A DNA stretch of 64,000 bases, taken from assembly GCA_050916095.1 (NCBI GenBank), contig CP050901.1:3410001-3474000 (forward strand). The letters are read 5' to 3'. Positions 1-9,510 of the stretch are shown here, piece by piece. The first letter of the stretch is position 1. Every line of letters starts with the position of its first letter. Both the position numbers and the translations under genes were made by a program. The stretch is from JANPCX01 sp050916095 (GTDB lineage: Bacteria > Pseudomonadota > Gammaproteobacteria > Burkholderiales > Burkholderiaceae_C). The notes beneath the pieces are model-generated. The model did not search any database. It saw only the letters and a program-made list of their open reading frames with translations, and was not told the origin of the DNA.

Positions 1-1914
1 CTCAATGCCGGCAAGCGCCTGGCGTTTGATTTCGTCGAGGCTGGTCTGTGCCAACAGCGGTTCGCGCAGCATTTGGGCCACCAAGGTCATGGCCGCAGCC
101 AGGTGTTCACGCCGTGAGTTCAGAGTGACGGTCACCTGGCCGGTGCCGCCCGAAACACTCAGTTCGGTCTTCAACTCGTTCAAGCGGTCTTGAAACTGCT
201 GGCGGCTGAGTGTGCGGGTTCCTTTGTCGAGCATCGCTGCCAGGAAGTCTGGCGCTTCGCCTTGGCCGAAGAGGGATTTTTCGTCGCCGTACCTGAGAGT
301 GAGTTGAGCCGCTACTGCGCCGCCACGTGTACTCTTGGGCAAGAAGGCGGCGCGCACGCCTGCCACTTGCCACAACTCGCTGGCGCGGTTCAGGTTGTCG
401 GGACTGGCGTCGAACGCCTGGGTTGCGGCAGCGGCGGCTTGCGGTTTGAACGACTGCATCTCGCGCGCCACATCCACCCGAGCGGGTTCGGGCGCACGGC
501 TCACGGTCTCGGAGGGCAAGTAGATTCCCACGGTGCGGTTGCTTTGTTGCAGCCGCTCTTGTGCCACACGCTGCACATCGGCCAATTGAGCGTCACGCAC
601 CCTGTCCCGTTGCAGGAAGAAGAGCCGCCAATCGCCTTGGGCCACGGTTTCGCTCATGGCAATGCCCACGGCTTGTGGGTCGCTGAAACTTTGTTCCCAG
701 CCTTTCAGCCAGGTGGCTTGGGCGCGTTTGAGTTCTTCGGGTGTGATGGGCTCTTTGGCGACTGACTCCAAAGTGCGCAGCAATTCATCACGCGCGGTAT
801 CGGTGTTTTGCCCGGCACCGAGTTGTGCACCGAAGATGGCAAAACCCGGCTCCGCCAAGGCAGCCGTGAAAGCAAAGGTGCTGGCGGCGAGTTGTTTCTC
901 GGTCAGGCGCTGGTGCATACGACCTGCTGGGGTATCGCCCAAGATCAAACCCAACAACTCGGCAGCCGCAAAATCGGGATGGGCCGCCGGTGGAATGTGA
1001 TAACCCGCGTAGATGAGGGGCACACCGCCTTTGCGGCGCAGGGTAATGCTGCGTTCACCGTCTTGAACAGGGTCTAGGGTGTAGGTCGCGGGCAAGGCCA
1101 TCGATCCGACGCGCAGGGGTTTTTTCAGGGGTCCGAAATACTCCGCAACCCACGCCAGCACCTGCTTCTGGTTGAACTTGCCGGAAACGATCAAAGTGGC
1201 GTTGTCAGGCTGGTAGTAGCGGCGATAAAACGCCTGCAGGCGCGGGATGTCCACATTCTCCACATCGCTGCGCGCGCCTATGGTGCTTTTGCCGTAGTTG
1301 TGCCACTGGTACATGGTGGCCAGGGTTTTCTCAAACAAGATGCGTCCGGGGCTGTTCTCGCCTTGCTCCATCTCGTTGCGCACCACAGTCATTTCAGGAT
1401 CAAGGTCCTTACGGGCGATGAAGCTGTTGACCATGGCATCGGCCTGCCAGGCCAGGTACCAGCGCAGGTTGTCGTCGTTGGCGGAAAAACTCGCGGTGTA
1501 GTTGGTGCGGTCGTACCAGGTGCTGCCGTTGGCGGCGAGGCCGCGTTTATTGAAATCGGCCCAGACCTGGGGGTGCTTGGGGGAGCCTTTGAAAAGCAAA
1601 TGCTCCAGCAAATGCGCCATGCCGGTTTCACCATAACTCTCGTGCCTGGAACCCACACGGTAGGTCATGTTGACCGTGGTGGTGGGTTTGGCCTCGTCCG
1701 GTATCAAAAGCAACTGCAAACCGTTGGCGAGGCGGTATTCCTGTATGCCTTCCACGGCACGCACCGCTTCGATGGTGTGGTTCTTCGCTGGGCGCTGGGC
1801 CTCAGCTGCGGGCTTGGATTTGTTCTTGGGTTTGGCCTGCGCCGGAAGCGCCATCGCGACACAAACTGTAGCGATCAAGGAGAGACAAAACGAACGAGCC
1901 AAAAATGAGGACAT
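1..1914 (-). CDS. M16 family zinc metalloprotease, C-terminus cut by window edge
   Basis: About 638 codons are visible and the frame is still open at base 1, so the C-terminus lies outside the window. Residues 1-27 form a signal peptide ending in an Ala-X-Ala type site, so the enzyme should be periplasmic. The inverted zinc motif H-L-L-E-H is at residues 101-105, followed by the usual downstream region N-E-M-E-Q-G-E-N that supplies the third ligand. The rest fits the two-lobed pitrilysin/insulinase fold. The ATG at 1914 has AAGG about 7 nt upstream. The gene is likely a zinc endopeptidase degrading peptides or misfolded fragments; the exact substrate cannot be read from sequence. M16 genes often occur in pairs and a partner could lie beyond the edge. 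Confidence 0.93.
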   Translation of the reverse strand, partial: MSSFLARSFCLSLIATVCVAMALPAQAKPKNKSKPAAEAQRPAKNHTIEAVRAVEGIQEYRLANGLQLLLIPDEAKPTTTVNMTYRVGSRHESYGETGMAHLLEHLLFKGSPKHPQVWADFNKRGLAANGSTWYDRTNYTASFSANDDNLRWYLAWQADAMVNSFIARKDLDPEMTVVRNEMEQGENSPGRILFEKTLATMYQWHNYGKSTIGARSDVENVDIPRLQAFYRRYYQPDNATLIVSGKFNQKQVLAWVAEYFGPLKKPLRVGSMALPATYTLDPVQDGERSITLRRKGGVPLIYAGYHIPPAAHPDFAAAELLGLILGDTPAGRMHQRLTEKQLAASTFAFTAALAEPGFAIFGAQLGAGQNTDTARDELLRTLESVAKEPITPEELKRAQATWLKGWEQSFSDPQAVGIAMSETVAQGDWRLFFLQRDRVRDAQLADVQRVAQERLQQSNRTVGIYLPSETVSRAPEPARVDVAREMQSFKPQAAAAATQAFDASPDNLNRASELWQVAGVRAAFLPKSTRGGAVAAQLTLRYGDEKSLFGQGEAPDFLAAMLDKGTRTLSRQQFQDRLNELKTELSVSGGTGQVTVTLNSRREHLAAAMTLVAQMLREPLLAQTSLDEIKRQALAGIE

Positions 1915-2086
1915 GAATAACCTTGATAAAAAACAGCGCCAGTAAAGACCGGCAGAAGTAGAGCGCAAAGTCGGCGCGAGGTTCCGCTGCCGCCATTGAA
2001 TCGATCCGGTGAAGTTCGATCCGTTCGCCCTGAGGTGATTGAAGGGTAGCGCGTGAAACTGGGGTTTCGACATGGCCTTTAGTCCT

Positions 2087-2117
2087 GAGCTCTGTCGAAG
2101 GGTCAACCAGAACGGGA
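2087..2117. repeat. Degenerate REP-like repeat
   Basis: The stretch CCTGAGCTCTGTCGAAGGG followed by GTCAACCAGAACGGG resembles the REP family that is common later in the window. It lies in the 244-bp gap between the M16 protease start and the 3' end of the cysteine synthase-like gene. A further eroded copy begins near 2028. Copies are too diverged to define ends. Confidence 0.5.
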
Positions 2118-2158
2118 GTGATGGATCAATATGAAAAAACGGGTTATGCCGCGCCCAC

Positions 2159-3280
2159 TCAACCGGCCAACCCCGCCAAACGCCAAGTGTCGCGAAGCGC
2201 CTGAGGCCACACGCCGCGATGTATCAAGTCTTGCACCCCTGCACACTGATTGTGGCAAGACAAACCTTGGTCTCGCAGCCACTCATCGTTGAAGTAACGG
2301 TCTCGATAACGTTCGCCCGCATCGCAGAGCAAGGTCACGATGGAGCCCGTTTCACCACGCTGTTTCATGTGCTGGGCACAGGCCAGCGCGGCGATCAAGT
2401 TGGTGCCGGTAGAGCCGCCCACCAAACGTCCCAGCTGTTGGCTCAAGGCCCGCATCGCGCCGAGTGACCACACATCAGGCACCTTGACCATGGCGTCTAT
2501 CACCCCAGGCAAAAACGAGGCTTCGACCCGAGGGCGTCCTATCCCCTCGATGCGTGAACCGTGGGGCAACGTGAGCGAGGCATCAACGGTTTGGTAGTGG
2601 TCAAAAAAGACAGAGCGCTCGGCGTCCACGCCACACACCAGGGTCGGATGACTGCAGTAACGCACATATCGGCCGATGGTGGCCAGGGTGCCGCCGGTGC
2701 CGGCGCTGGCAACGATCCATGTCGGCAGCGGATTCGGCTCCAACTTCATTTGCGTGAAGATGGCTTCGGCAATGTTGTTGTTGGCCCGCCAGTCGGTGGC
2801 GCGTTCTGCGTAGGTGAACTGGTCCATGTAGTGACCACCCAGCTCCTGGGCCAGCCGCTGCGACTCGGCATAAACCGCATGTGGATCGTCCACCAGATGG
2901 CAGCGTCCGCCTTGAAATTCAATCGCCGCCACTTTTTCGGACGACGTGGTGCGCGGCATCACGGCCACGAAAGGCAGGCCAAGCAACCTTGCAAAGTAGG
3001 CTTCTGAAATGGCGGTGGAGCCGCTGGACGACTCCACCACCGTGGTGTCTTCTTTCAACCATCCGTTGCACAAGGCATAGAGGAAAAGACTGCGCGCCAG
3101 GCGGTGCTTGAGGCTGCCGGTGGGGTGACTGGACTCGTCTTTCAGGTAGAGCGAAATGCCGGGAAAGCCGGGGATGTCCACGGGGATCAAATGCGTATCA
3201 CTGGAGCGCTGAAAGTCGGCTTCGATGCGGCGCACCGCTTCGCGAACCCAGCCTTGATTTTTATTGGTGGAAGGTGTCAT
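2159..3280 (-). CDS. PLP-dependent enzyme of the cysteine synthase family
   Basis: 373 aa, fold type II PLP enzyme. The PLP-binding lysine is K58 in P-T-G-S-L-K-H-R, with a Ser-Ser-Gly-Ser-Thr substrate loop about 35 residues later and a glycine-rich phosphate loop G-T-G-G-T. Its closest resemblance is to the CysK/CBS-like subgroup that includes L-cysteine desulfhydrases, rather than to housekeeping CysK. The reaction (cysteine synthesis, beta-elimination or another beta-replacement) is not decided by what is visible. The ATG at 3280 overlaps the TGA of the upstream thioesterase gene (ATGA), which suggests translational coupling; a longer in-frame start at 3364 would intrude into that gene and is disfavoured. 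Confidence 0.88.
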   Translation of the reverse strand: MTPSTNKNQGWVREAVRRIEADFQRSSDTHLIPVDIPGFPGISLYLKDESSHPTGSLKHRLARSLFLYALCNGWLKEDTTVVESSSGSTAISEAYFARLLGLPFVAVMPRTTSSEKVAAIEFQGGRCHLVDDPHAVYAESQRLAQELGGHYMDQFTYAERATDWRANNNIAEAIFTQMKLEPNPLPTWIVASAGTGGTLATIGRYVRYCSHPTLVCGVDAERSVFFDHYQTVDASLTLPHGSRIEGIGRPRVEASFLPGVIDAMVKVPDVWSLGAMRALSQQLGRLVGGSTGTNLIAALACAQHMKQRGETGSIVTLLCDAGERYRDRYFNDEWLRDQGLSCHNQCAGVQDLIHRGVWPQALRDTWRLAGLAG

Positions 3281-3720
3281 GGTTGGGATTCTTTGATTTG
3301 AGTGAGCGCTGCACGCAAACCTTCGGGCAGCAGCAAAGCCTTGCCTTGCGCAAAATTCACCCACACGATGGTCGCACCGCCCGCAGCGACGATGGTGCCG
3401 GGTGCATCGGCTCGTTCAAACGTGACCACATGATCAAAACTGCGCCGACCGAGTTCAGTCAAGTAGAGTTTTGCCACGAGGTCGCCCGGGTAGAGCAGCT
3501 GTTGATAAAAATTGCAGAACACATTGACCACCACCACGCCTTCACCGTTGCGAGGGTCCACATACTGCAGCTGGTTCAACCAATCCACCCGGGTGTTTTC
3601 CAGGTAGCGAAAGAACTCGACGTTGTTGACATGACCAAAGGCGTCCATGTCGCCCCAGCGGATGGGGAACTGGGTTTGGTAGGCCAGGGATTTTTCTTCG
3701 GGAATGTCGATGCGCATCAA
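3277..3720 (-). CDS. Acyl-CoA thioesterase, 4HBT hotdog family
   Basis: 147 aa, the normal length for a single hotdog domain. The motif W-G-D-M-D-A-F-G-H-V-N-N (residues 22-33) contains the catalytic aspartate D26 of the 4-hydroxybenzoyl-CoA thioesterase/YbgC-like family. The protein should be a cytoplasmic thioesterase hydrolysing acyl-CoA; chain-length preference is unknown. It overlaps the downstream PLP-enzyme start by 4 nt and follows the YceH-like gene after about 50 nt, so these minus-strand genes probably share a transcript. Confidence 0.9.
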   Translation of the reverse strand: MMRIDIPEEKSLAYQTQFPIRWGDMDAFGHVNNVEFFRYLENTRVDWLNQLQYVDPRNGEGVVVVNVFCNFYQQLLYPGDLVAKLYLTELGRRSFDHVVTFERADAPGTIVAAGGATIVWVNFAQGKALLLPEGLRAALTQIKESQP

Positions 3721-3773
3721 TGTGGCCCTTGCTCAAACTCACTGGCTGCTGTCGTCGTTGGGCACCGGTGCCA

Positions 3774-4430
3774 TCACCCGCGCTGGATGCCCAACTCGCC
3801 GTAAAGCCGTTCAACCAAGGCGCGCAGCTCAGCCACCTCGGTTTCCAGTTCCATCTGTTTGGCTTGGAGCGCAGCCAGCTCCTCGCCACCACCATGAATG
3901 GGCGCGACGGACATGGCGTTCACATCCACCTCCCCACACAAGAGATGCGCCCACCTGGGCTCCCTTGCTCCGGGCGCTTTGGGCAACTTCACCACCAAAG
4001 CACCTCCCTTGTCGGAAGAACGATCGAGCAACTCTTGCAGGAAGCCCTCCACCGATGACAAATCCGCAAATCGATGCAAACGCTCGCTGTTGGCTCGCAA
4101 CTCGGCCGAGGTCTGCGGCCCACGCAACATCAAGGTGGCGAGCAAGGCCACGGCTTGGGAAGGCAGGCCCATGGTGCGCGCCATGTTGTGCTCAAAACGT
4201 GCCACGCGCGAGCCACTGCGCTCCAGCACCAGTTGCAGGCCGCGCAGGTCTTCGACAGCCCCCTGCACGTCAACCTCAGAAGCATTGATCACCGGGTCAC
4301 GTGCCGTTTTTTGATTGCATCCCAACACCAAGGTATTGAGTGACATCGGGTAACTGTCGGGCACGGTGTGTGCCTTTTCAACCAACACAGCCAGCACTCG
4401 GGCTTCTAGCGGGGTCAGAGGTCGTTGCAT
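3774..4430 (-). CDS. YceH family protein (DUF480)
   Basis: 218 aa. The N-terminus P-L-T-P-L-E-A-R-V-L with V-L-V-E-K and S-Y-P-M-S-L-N is the hallmark of the YceH/DUF480 family, predicted to carry tandem winged-helix domains. The last 35 residues are strongly charged and probably form a short coiled coil. The family's molecular role is not established. ATG 4430 was chosen; a TTG at 4436 touching the upstream SDR stop is also in frame. The near-contact with the SDR gene suggests co-transcription. Confidence 0.88.
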   Translation of the reverse strand: MQRPLTPLEARVLAVLVEKAHTVPDSYPMSLNTLVLGCNQKTARDPVINASEVDVQGAVEDLRGLQLVLERSGSRVARFEHNMARTMGLPSQAVALLATLMLRGPQTSAELRANSERLHRFADLSSVEGFLQELLDRSSDKGGALVVKLPKAPGAREPRWAHLLCGEVDVNAMSVAPIHGGGEELAALQAKQMELETEVAELRALVERLYGELGIQRG

Positions 4431-4432
4431 AG

Positions 4433-5215
4433 TCAAACAGCAAAACCGTCGTCAGCTTGAATCACCGCGCCGTTCACGAAATGGCTTTCATTGGCGACCA
4501 ACATCATCAGCACCGCATCCAAATCTTTGGGCACACCGATGCGTTTGCGCGGCAGTGACTCCACCAAACGTTTGCCTTGTTCGGTCGCCCAGCGGTGGTG
4601 GTTGATTTCGGTGTCGATATAACCCGGGCAGATCGCATTGACATTGATGCCGTACTTGCCCCACTCCAAAGCCATGCAGCGCGTCATGTGGATGACAGCC
4701 GCTTTGCTCATGGCATAGATGCCAATCTGACTCAAGGCGCGCAGCCCCACGGTGGAGGCAATGTTGACAATGCGCCCCCCTGTGAAGGTGCCAGGCGCTG
4801 CCCCTTGGGCCCGCGCCAACATGCGTTTGCCCACCTCCTGCGCCATGAAAAAAGCACCTTTGGTGTTGGTATTGAAAACGAAGTCGAATTCGTCTTCGCT
4901 GACATCGACCAATTTTTGCGTCAGGCCTACGCCCGAGTTGTTGACCAAGATGTCGATGGTGCCGACCTCGGTTTCGGCATGGGCCACCGCGGATTTGATA
5001 CTGTCCAAATCAGTGACGTCGAGCTTAACCACGTGGGCATCACCGCCGCCAGCTTCAATTTCTGCACGCAGGGTTTTCAGGCGTTCCGTGCGCCGCCCCG
5101 CCAGCACCACGGCCGCGCCCGCATGGGCCAAGGTCTTAGCGAACTGTTCACCCAAACCGCTGGAAGCACCGGTGACCAAGGCCACGCGGCCGGACAGATC
5201 AATGTTGTAGCTCAT
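4433..5215 (-). CDS. Short-chain dehydrogenase/reductase (SDR)
   Basis: 260 aa classical SDR. The NAD(P)-binding motif T-G-A-S-S-G-L-G is at residues 15-22, N-N-S-G at 92-95, the catalytic serine near S154 and the Y-A-M-S-K active site at Y167/K171. It oxidises or reduces a hydroxy/keto group; the position next to a thioesterase and ETF-QO suggests acyl or fatty-acid metabolism, which is inference. ATG 5215 has GAGGAG 5 nt upstream and is preferred over the in-frame GTG at 5221. Confidence 0.92.
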   Translation of the reverse strand: MSYNIDLSGRVALVTGASSGLGEQFAKTLAHAGAAVVLAGRRTERLKTLRAEIEAGGGDAHVVKLDVTDLDSIKSAVAHAETEVGTIDILVNNSGVGLTQKLVDVSEDEFDFVFNTNTKGAFFMAQEVGKRMLARAQGAAPGTFTGGRIVNIASTVGLRALSQIGIYAMSKAAVIHMTRCMALEWGKYGINVNAICPGYIDTEINHHRWATEQGKRLVESLPRKRIGVPKDLDAVLMMLVANESHFVNGAVIQADDGFAV

Positions 5216-5255
5216 GCTCACTCCTCAAAATGACAAATCTAGTAGGCCGTGATAA

Positions 5256-5333
5256 GGAACCTCTGCAAAACCCCCAACCGTTCGGACTGAGCTTGTCGAA
5301 GGGTCAGGGTGAACGGGGTTTTGCAGAGGTTCC
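5256..5333. repeat. 78-bp REP-like element with 19-bp inverted ends
   Basis: Perfect 19-bp inverted arms, GGAACCTCTGCAAAACCCC (5256-5274) and its complement (5315-5333), enclose a REP-like core (CCGTTCGGACTGAGC, GTCGAAGGG). It lies between the divergent SDR and ETF-QO genes, upstream of the possible operator at 5344-5355. The RNA would fold into a long hairpin. Confidence 0.85.
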
Positions 5334-5343
5334 ATAACAACGT

Positions 5344-5355
5344 GAACGATCGTTC
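5344..5355. promoter_or_regulatory. Possible TetR-type operator upstream of ETF-QO
   Basis: GAACGATCGTTC is a perfect 12-bp palindrome, located about 50 bp upstream of the ETF-QO start and 130 bp from the SDR start. TetR-type regulators of fatty-acid and acyl-CoA catabolism commonly bind palindromes of this shape. No regulator gene is adjacent, so the assignment is inference. Confidence 0.4.
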
Positions 5356-5405
5356 TATTCTGACACCGCCTCGATACAATTCGCGACCATTCGCAGGAGA
5401 CAACA

Positions 5406-7094
5406 TTGAATACACCCGCTGCCTTGATTGAACAACTTGGCCCACGCGATGCGATGGAAGTCGACGTTTTGATTGTGGGCGCAGGCCCAGCCGGTTTGGC
5501 CGCTGCCATTCGCCTGAAACAACTGGCGAGCAGCCAGGGCAAAGACATTGCGGTCACGGTACTCGAAAAAGGCTCAGAGCCGGGCGCTCATATTTTGAGC
5601 GGTGCGGTCATGGACCCGCGCGCATTGAATGAGTTGCTGCCCAACTGGAAAGAGTTGGGCGCACCGCTCAACCAAGCCGTCACACAAGACCAAGTGCTTT
5701 TCTTGACTGAAAAAGGCGCATTCAACACACCGCAGTGGTTGATTCCGAATTGTTTTCACAACCAGGGCAACTACGCCATCAGCCTGTCCAATCTCACGCG
5801 CTGGCTGGGTGCGCAAGCGGAAAGTTTGGGCGTTGAGATTTACCCCGGCTTCACCGCCGCAGAAGTGCTCTACAACGACAACGGTTCTGTCAAAGGCGTA
5901 GCCACCGGCCACCAAGGTTTGGGCAAAGACGGCCAACCCACCGCCAATTTTCAACTCGGCATGGAACTGCATGCGAAATACACCTTGTTCGCCGAAGGCT
6001 CGCGTGGCCATTTGGGCAAACAACTCATCACGCGCTATCAGTTGGACGCGGGCAAAGACCCACAAACCTATGCGCTGGGCGTGAAAGAGCTCTGGGAAAT
6101 CAAACCTGAAAAACACCAAGCGGGTTTGGTCATCCACACCGCCGGCTGGCCCATGGACACGCAAACCTACGGCGGCGGTTTCATGTACCACTTGGAAGAC
6201 AACAAAGTGACGCTGGGCTTGGTGACGGGTTTGGACTACACCAACCCCTGGCTCAGCCCGTTTGAAGAAATGCAGCGCTGGAAAACCCACCCCAGTATTC
6301 GCCACTATTTGGAAGGCGGCAAACGTTTGGGGTACGGCGCGCGCGCCATCACGGCTGGCGGCCTTTTGACACTTCCCAAGACGGTGTTCCCTGGAGGTGC
6401 CTTGATCGGCTGCGACGCGGGTTACCTCAACGCCGCACGCATCAAAGGCAGCCATGCCGCCATCAAAACCGGCATGCTGGCGGCCGAGGCGGCGTTTGAT
6501 GCAGTCCAGGCCGGGCGGGCCCACGACGAGTTGTCCGCGTACCCGGCAGCGTTTGAAAAGAGTTGGCTCTTTGACGAGTTGAACCAAGCGCGAAATTTCA
6601 AAACCTGGTTCAAGCTGGGGTTCTATGTCGGCACGTTGATGACGGGTATTGAACAATGGCTTCTACCCAAACTGGGTTTCAAGTCGCCCCCTTGGACGCG
6701 GCATGGCCATCGAGCGGACCACACGCGTTTGTTGCCTGCCGATCAATGCGAAAAAATTCAATACCCCAAACCCGACGGGCAAATCACTTTCGACCGCTTG
6801 AGCAGCGTTTTTATCAGCAACACCAACCACGAAGAAAACCAGCCCGCCCATTTGACGCTGAAGGATTCAACCGTTCCCGTGAACGTGAATTTGGCCACCT
6901 ATGCGGGCCCAGAAAGCCGCTACTGCCCGGCCGGTGTCTACGAGTTTGTGAAGAATGAAAACGGCAGCGACCGGCTGCAAATCAACGCGCAGAACTGCGT
7001 GCATTGCAAAACCTGTGACATCAAAGACCCGACGCAAAACATTGTGTGGGTGACCCCAGAAGGGGGTGGCGGGCCGAACTACGCTGGCATGTAA
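5406..7094 (+). CDS. Electron transfer flavoprotein-ubiquinone oxidoreductase
   Basis: 562 aa, full length for ETF-QO, which passes electrons from acyl-CoA dehydrogenases via ETF to ubiquinone at the inner membrane. FAD-binding G-A-G-P-A-G is at residues 25-30. The C-terminal 4Fe-4S domain contains Y-C-P-A-G and N-C-V-H-C-K-T-C (C531, C534, C537), and the protein ends in the family's typical P-N-Y-A-G-M. The start is a TTG at 5406, chosen because AGGAG sits about 8 nt upstream; the next ATG (5454) would leave a shorter N-terminus. The last 16 bases overlap the 3' end of the opposing M48 protease gene. Confidence 0.97.
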   Translation: MNTPAALIEQLGPRDAMEVDVLIVGAGPAGLAAAIRLKQLASSQGKDIAVTVLEKGSEPGAHILSGAVMDPRALNELLPNWKELGAPLNQAVTQDQVLFLTEKGAFNTPQWLIPNCFHNQGNYAISLSNLTRWLGAQAESLGVEIYPGFTAAEVLYNDNGSVKGVATGHQGLGKDGQPTANFQLGMELHAKYTLFAEGSRGHLGKQLITRYQLDAGKDPQTYALGVKELWEIKPEKHQAGLVIHTAGWPMDTQTYGGGFMYHLEDNKVTLGLVTGLDYTNPWLSPFEEMQRWKTHPSIRHYLEGGKRLGYGARAITAGGLLTLPKTVFPGGALIGCDAGYLNAARIKGSHAAIKTGMLAAEAAFDAVQAGRAHDELSAYPAAFEKSWLFDELNQARNFKTWFKLGFYVGTLMTGIEQWLLPKLGFKSPPWTRHGHRADHTRLLPADQCEKIQYPKPDGQITFDRLSSVFISNTNHEENQPAHLTLKDSTVPVNVNLATYAGPESRYCPAGVYEFVKNENGSDRLQINAQNCVHCKTCDIKDPTQNIVWVTPEGGGGPNYAGM

Positions 7095-9073
7095 CGACTG
7101 GGAGTGGACGATGAATGAACTTCGTCTGACTCTAAGCTGAACAGCGCAGCCCCCGGCACCTGCTGCAGTCGATCCAGCGTTGCCCTCTTTTCGCCACTCA
7201 GCCATGCCGGGTCCGAGGCATCGACAACCGCCAATGCAATGGGCAAGGACATCGACTGCAAAAGTGCTTCCAAGCGAGCGGGCAAATCGCCCAGTCGGTG
7301 TCCTGGTACCAATGACAGCACCACGACGGCGTAGCGCCAATCAGGGAAAGCAACGACCCGTTTGCTCACCCAGTGCGCTTGCCTGACGGTGCCGCCGTCC
7401 AGCAACAGCTTTCGTACCAATCGCAAACAACGCGGGCTGATATCGGGCGCCAACAGACTGTGTTCGTCCTCAAACTTCAATACCGCAGCATGGGCTTGCT
7501 CAGCCCGGTGCTCATTGCGGAGAATCTCGTCAGGCCAAAAACCCGCATCTTCATGTGCTGGGTGCAATGACAGCCATTGTCCATAACGAATCGACGCATC
7601 CAATGCACGCGGATGATCGGATGTCAGACCCAGCGTGCGCAACAGCTGCGCACCGTGTGCAGCAGCGTCGGCATCCAATTGATCGATCAGCAGACAGCCC
7701 AGCTCAAACCGTGCGTTGATGTCGTCCTCATGGTCAATCAACATCAAACGCAACAAAGCTTCGCTGGCCACATCACCTTGGGTTTTCCGCGCGGCACGAG
7801 CCCACAGCAGGTGATCATCTGGATGCAAAGCGCCGCGTTCGCCTTCGGCTTGCAACTCGCGTTCGAGGTGATGTTGGGCCAGGTAATCGCGATGCAATTC
7901 GGCCCAGGCCACGGTCATGTTCCGTTGCCAAAATACGTCCATGTCCACCACCAGCTGGTCCAGCGCATCGCCCATCAGAAGCTTGGCTGCGGAATGTTTG
8001 GGGGCCATTGGCATCCCGGGACTGAGCTTGGTTCTGGCCAAACGCTCTCGCAAACAAGGACAGGCATCGTGAGATGCGGTGTTTTGCAGCAGCACCTGCT
8101 TCAGCCATGTGGACGCCTTGGGGTGGCTTTTGGATCCGCTCAAGCGCTGAATCATGGCGCGGTAGGGCAACACATTGGGGGTGGGTGAATGGCTTGCTCG
8201 GCCTAGCACCTCGGGCCAAAAACCGTGCCGCAAGTACTCACCTTGCACCTTCAAACGCACCAAGGCGTCCACTGTGGCCTGTGAACCGGCCACACGACGG
8301 GCCAGCTTGTCTGCAGCAAACGCCTCTTGCCTCGACAACACCAGAGCTCGCTCGTTCAGGCGGGGAAACGCGTAACGAAGCAAGAGCACTGCGGGGCCCA
8401 GCCTCAAGAGCTGCCAGGGGGTCAGCTTCTGAGAGCTGACTTGCCATTCATCTGCAAGCCGCGCCCAGGTGATCCGCATGAAGCGTGCCCAAGTACCCAG
8501 AGGCCCATGTGAAGGCCCGAGATGCGCCAACTCATGAGCCAGCACTGAAGCGAGTTGTTTCACATCCAAAGTCAACAACAGAGGAAGACCTAAAACCAAA
8601 CTGTGACGATGGCAACCCAACAACCCGAGGCGCGGATGGCCTATGGTTTGTACCTGCATTTCTGTGCCCAGCCGCACTTCTGGCGGCAAGCTAACACCGA
8701 CTTTTTCCGCGACCTTGTCCAGCAAATGGAACAACTTGGGCACCCGTTCTCGCGTGAGGAACTGATCACTCATTGGAAGCGGTCTCGGACGCAAGGCATA
8801 AAGCCCGGTGAATAAGATATAGCTGCCCAAGAGCAAACCGATCCAAGTGAAAACATCATCCTGCGGCACCGGCGCGATGATCTCGGCGACACCGGAGATG
8901 ACGCCAACCAATGCGAGCAGCAGCATGACCAGGTAGGCCAGAACCAAACCCAAAAAAATGCAGCGGGTTGGCAACGCAAAACCTTGCTGCTTGCGAAAGT
9001 AGCCCGCCTCAGGGCTGGGCGAACTGACATTGGACGCAGACAGAGCTTTCGATGGCATCAGGAAACGAAGCAT
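7079..9073 (-). CDS. M48 family zinc metalloprotease, membrane-anchored
   Basis: 664 aa. Two hydrophobic segments near residues 38-65 and 75-92 anchor the N-terminus. The zinc motif H-E-L-A-H is at about 180-184, after the Leu-rich segment typical of M48 peptidases of the HtpX/Ste24 type. The C-terminal 250 residues are helical and TPR-like, making the protein much longer than HtpX (about 290 aa). It is likely a membrane protease in quality control. ATG 9073 is used; TTG 9085 and ATG 9058 are alternatives and none has a clear ribosome binding site. The 3' end overlaps ETF-QO tail-to-tail. Confidence 0.88.
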   Translation of the reverse strand: MLRFLMPSKALSASNVSSPSPEAGYFRKQQGFALPTRCIFLGLVLAYLVMLLLALVGVISGVAEIIAPVPQDDVFTWIGLLLGSYILFTGLYALRPRPLPMSDQFLTRERVPKLFHLLDKVAEKVGVSLPPEVRLGTEMQVQTIGHPRLGLLGCHRHSLVLGLPLLLTLDVKQLASVLAHELAHLGPSHGPLGTWARFMRITWARLADEWQVSSQKLTPWQLLRLGPAVLLLRYAFPRLNERALVLSRQEAFAADKLARRVAGSQATVDALVRLKVQGEYLRHGFWPEVLGRASHSPTPNVLPYRAMIQRLSGSKSHPKASTWLKQVLLQNTASHDACPCLRERLARTKLSPGMPMAPKHSAAKLLMGDALDQLVVDMDVFWQRNMTVAWAELHRDYLAQHHLERELQAEGERGALHPDDHLLWARAARKTQGDVASEALLRLMLIDHEDDINARFELGCLLIDQLDADAAAHGAQLLRTLGLTSDHPRALDASIRYGQWLSLHPAHEDAGFWPDEILRNEHRAEQAHAAVLKFEDEHSLLAPDISPRCLRLVRKLLLDGGTVRQAHWVSKRVVAFPDWRYAVVVLSLVPGHRLGDLPARLEALLQSMSLPIALAVVDASDPAWLSGEKRATLDRLQQVPGAALFSLESDEVHSSSTPSRYMPA

Positions 9074-9510
9074 GGGTGAAGACAAAAAATCGCCGATGCA
9101 GCTCAGTCAAAGCAGCTGCAATGCGAGTCTTCGTATTCTCCCCTGGCGGTTACATATCGGGGGTGGGGTTGCCAAGGTATGCAAAACAATTTGCCAACTA
9201 CCTCACAGGCAAAGGCAGCCTACCCCGCGACCCAGGGGGGTGAGAAAACCGACTCAGTTGGCATAGAGATTCAGTTTCTGAACGCGGTGCGGGTCAGTTG
9301 CATTGGCTGCAGCGCGTAGGGGGCCATCCGTGCAACTTGCGTTTTGCAATGGCAAAAGCCGAGCGCAATCGGCACGCGAGTTGCCGTCTCGGACGAGCGC
9401 TGGGACCACCACATGCCGCAGACCTGGCAAAGGCCGCACGCGGCAATAGGCAACCGCCAAGTCGGGACCTGCCGACCACGTGCACCGGCAATACCATGCA
9501 CAGCGCGCCG
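9074..9510. other. Gap with no convincing gene
   Basis: Several short overlapping frames cover this stretch but none has a ribosome binding site, a recognisable domain or clear codon bias. A minus-strand frame from GTG 9501 to 9271 (76 aa) has several Cys-X-X-Cys-like pairs and sits just after the 153-aa gene; two other frames are open over the same bases, so I do not call it. The upstream side must hold the M48 promoter. Confidence 0.5.

Noticed and set aside
5574..6656. 360-aa open frame antisense to ETF-QO
   Set aside because: Shadow frame; ETF-QO motifs on the plus strand are complete.
7079..7094. Truncation of ETF-QO or M48 by the overlap
   Set aside because: Both proteins have complete C-termini; a 16-bp tail-to-tail overlap is harmless.
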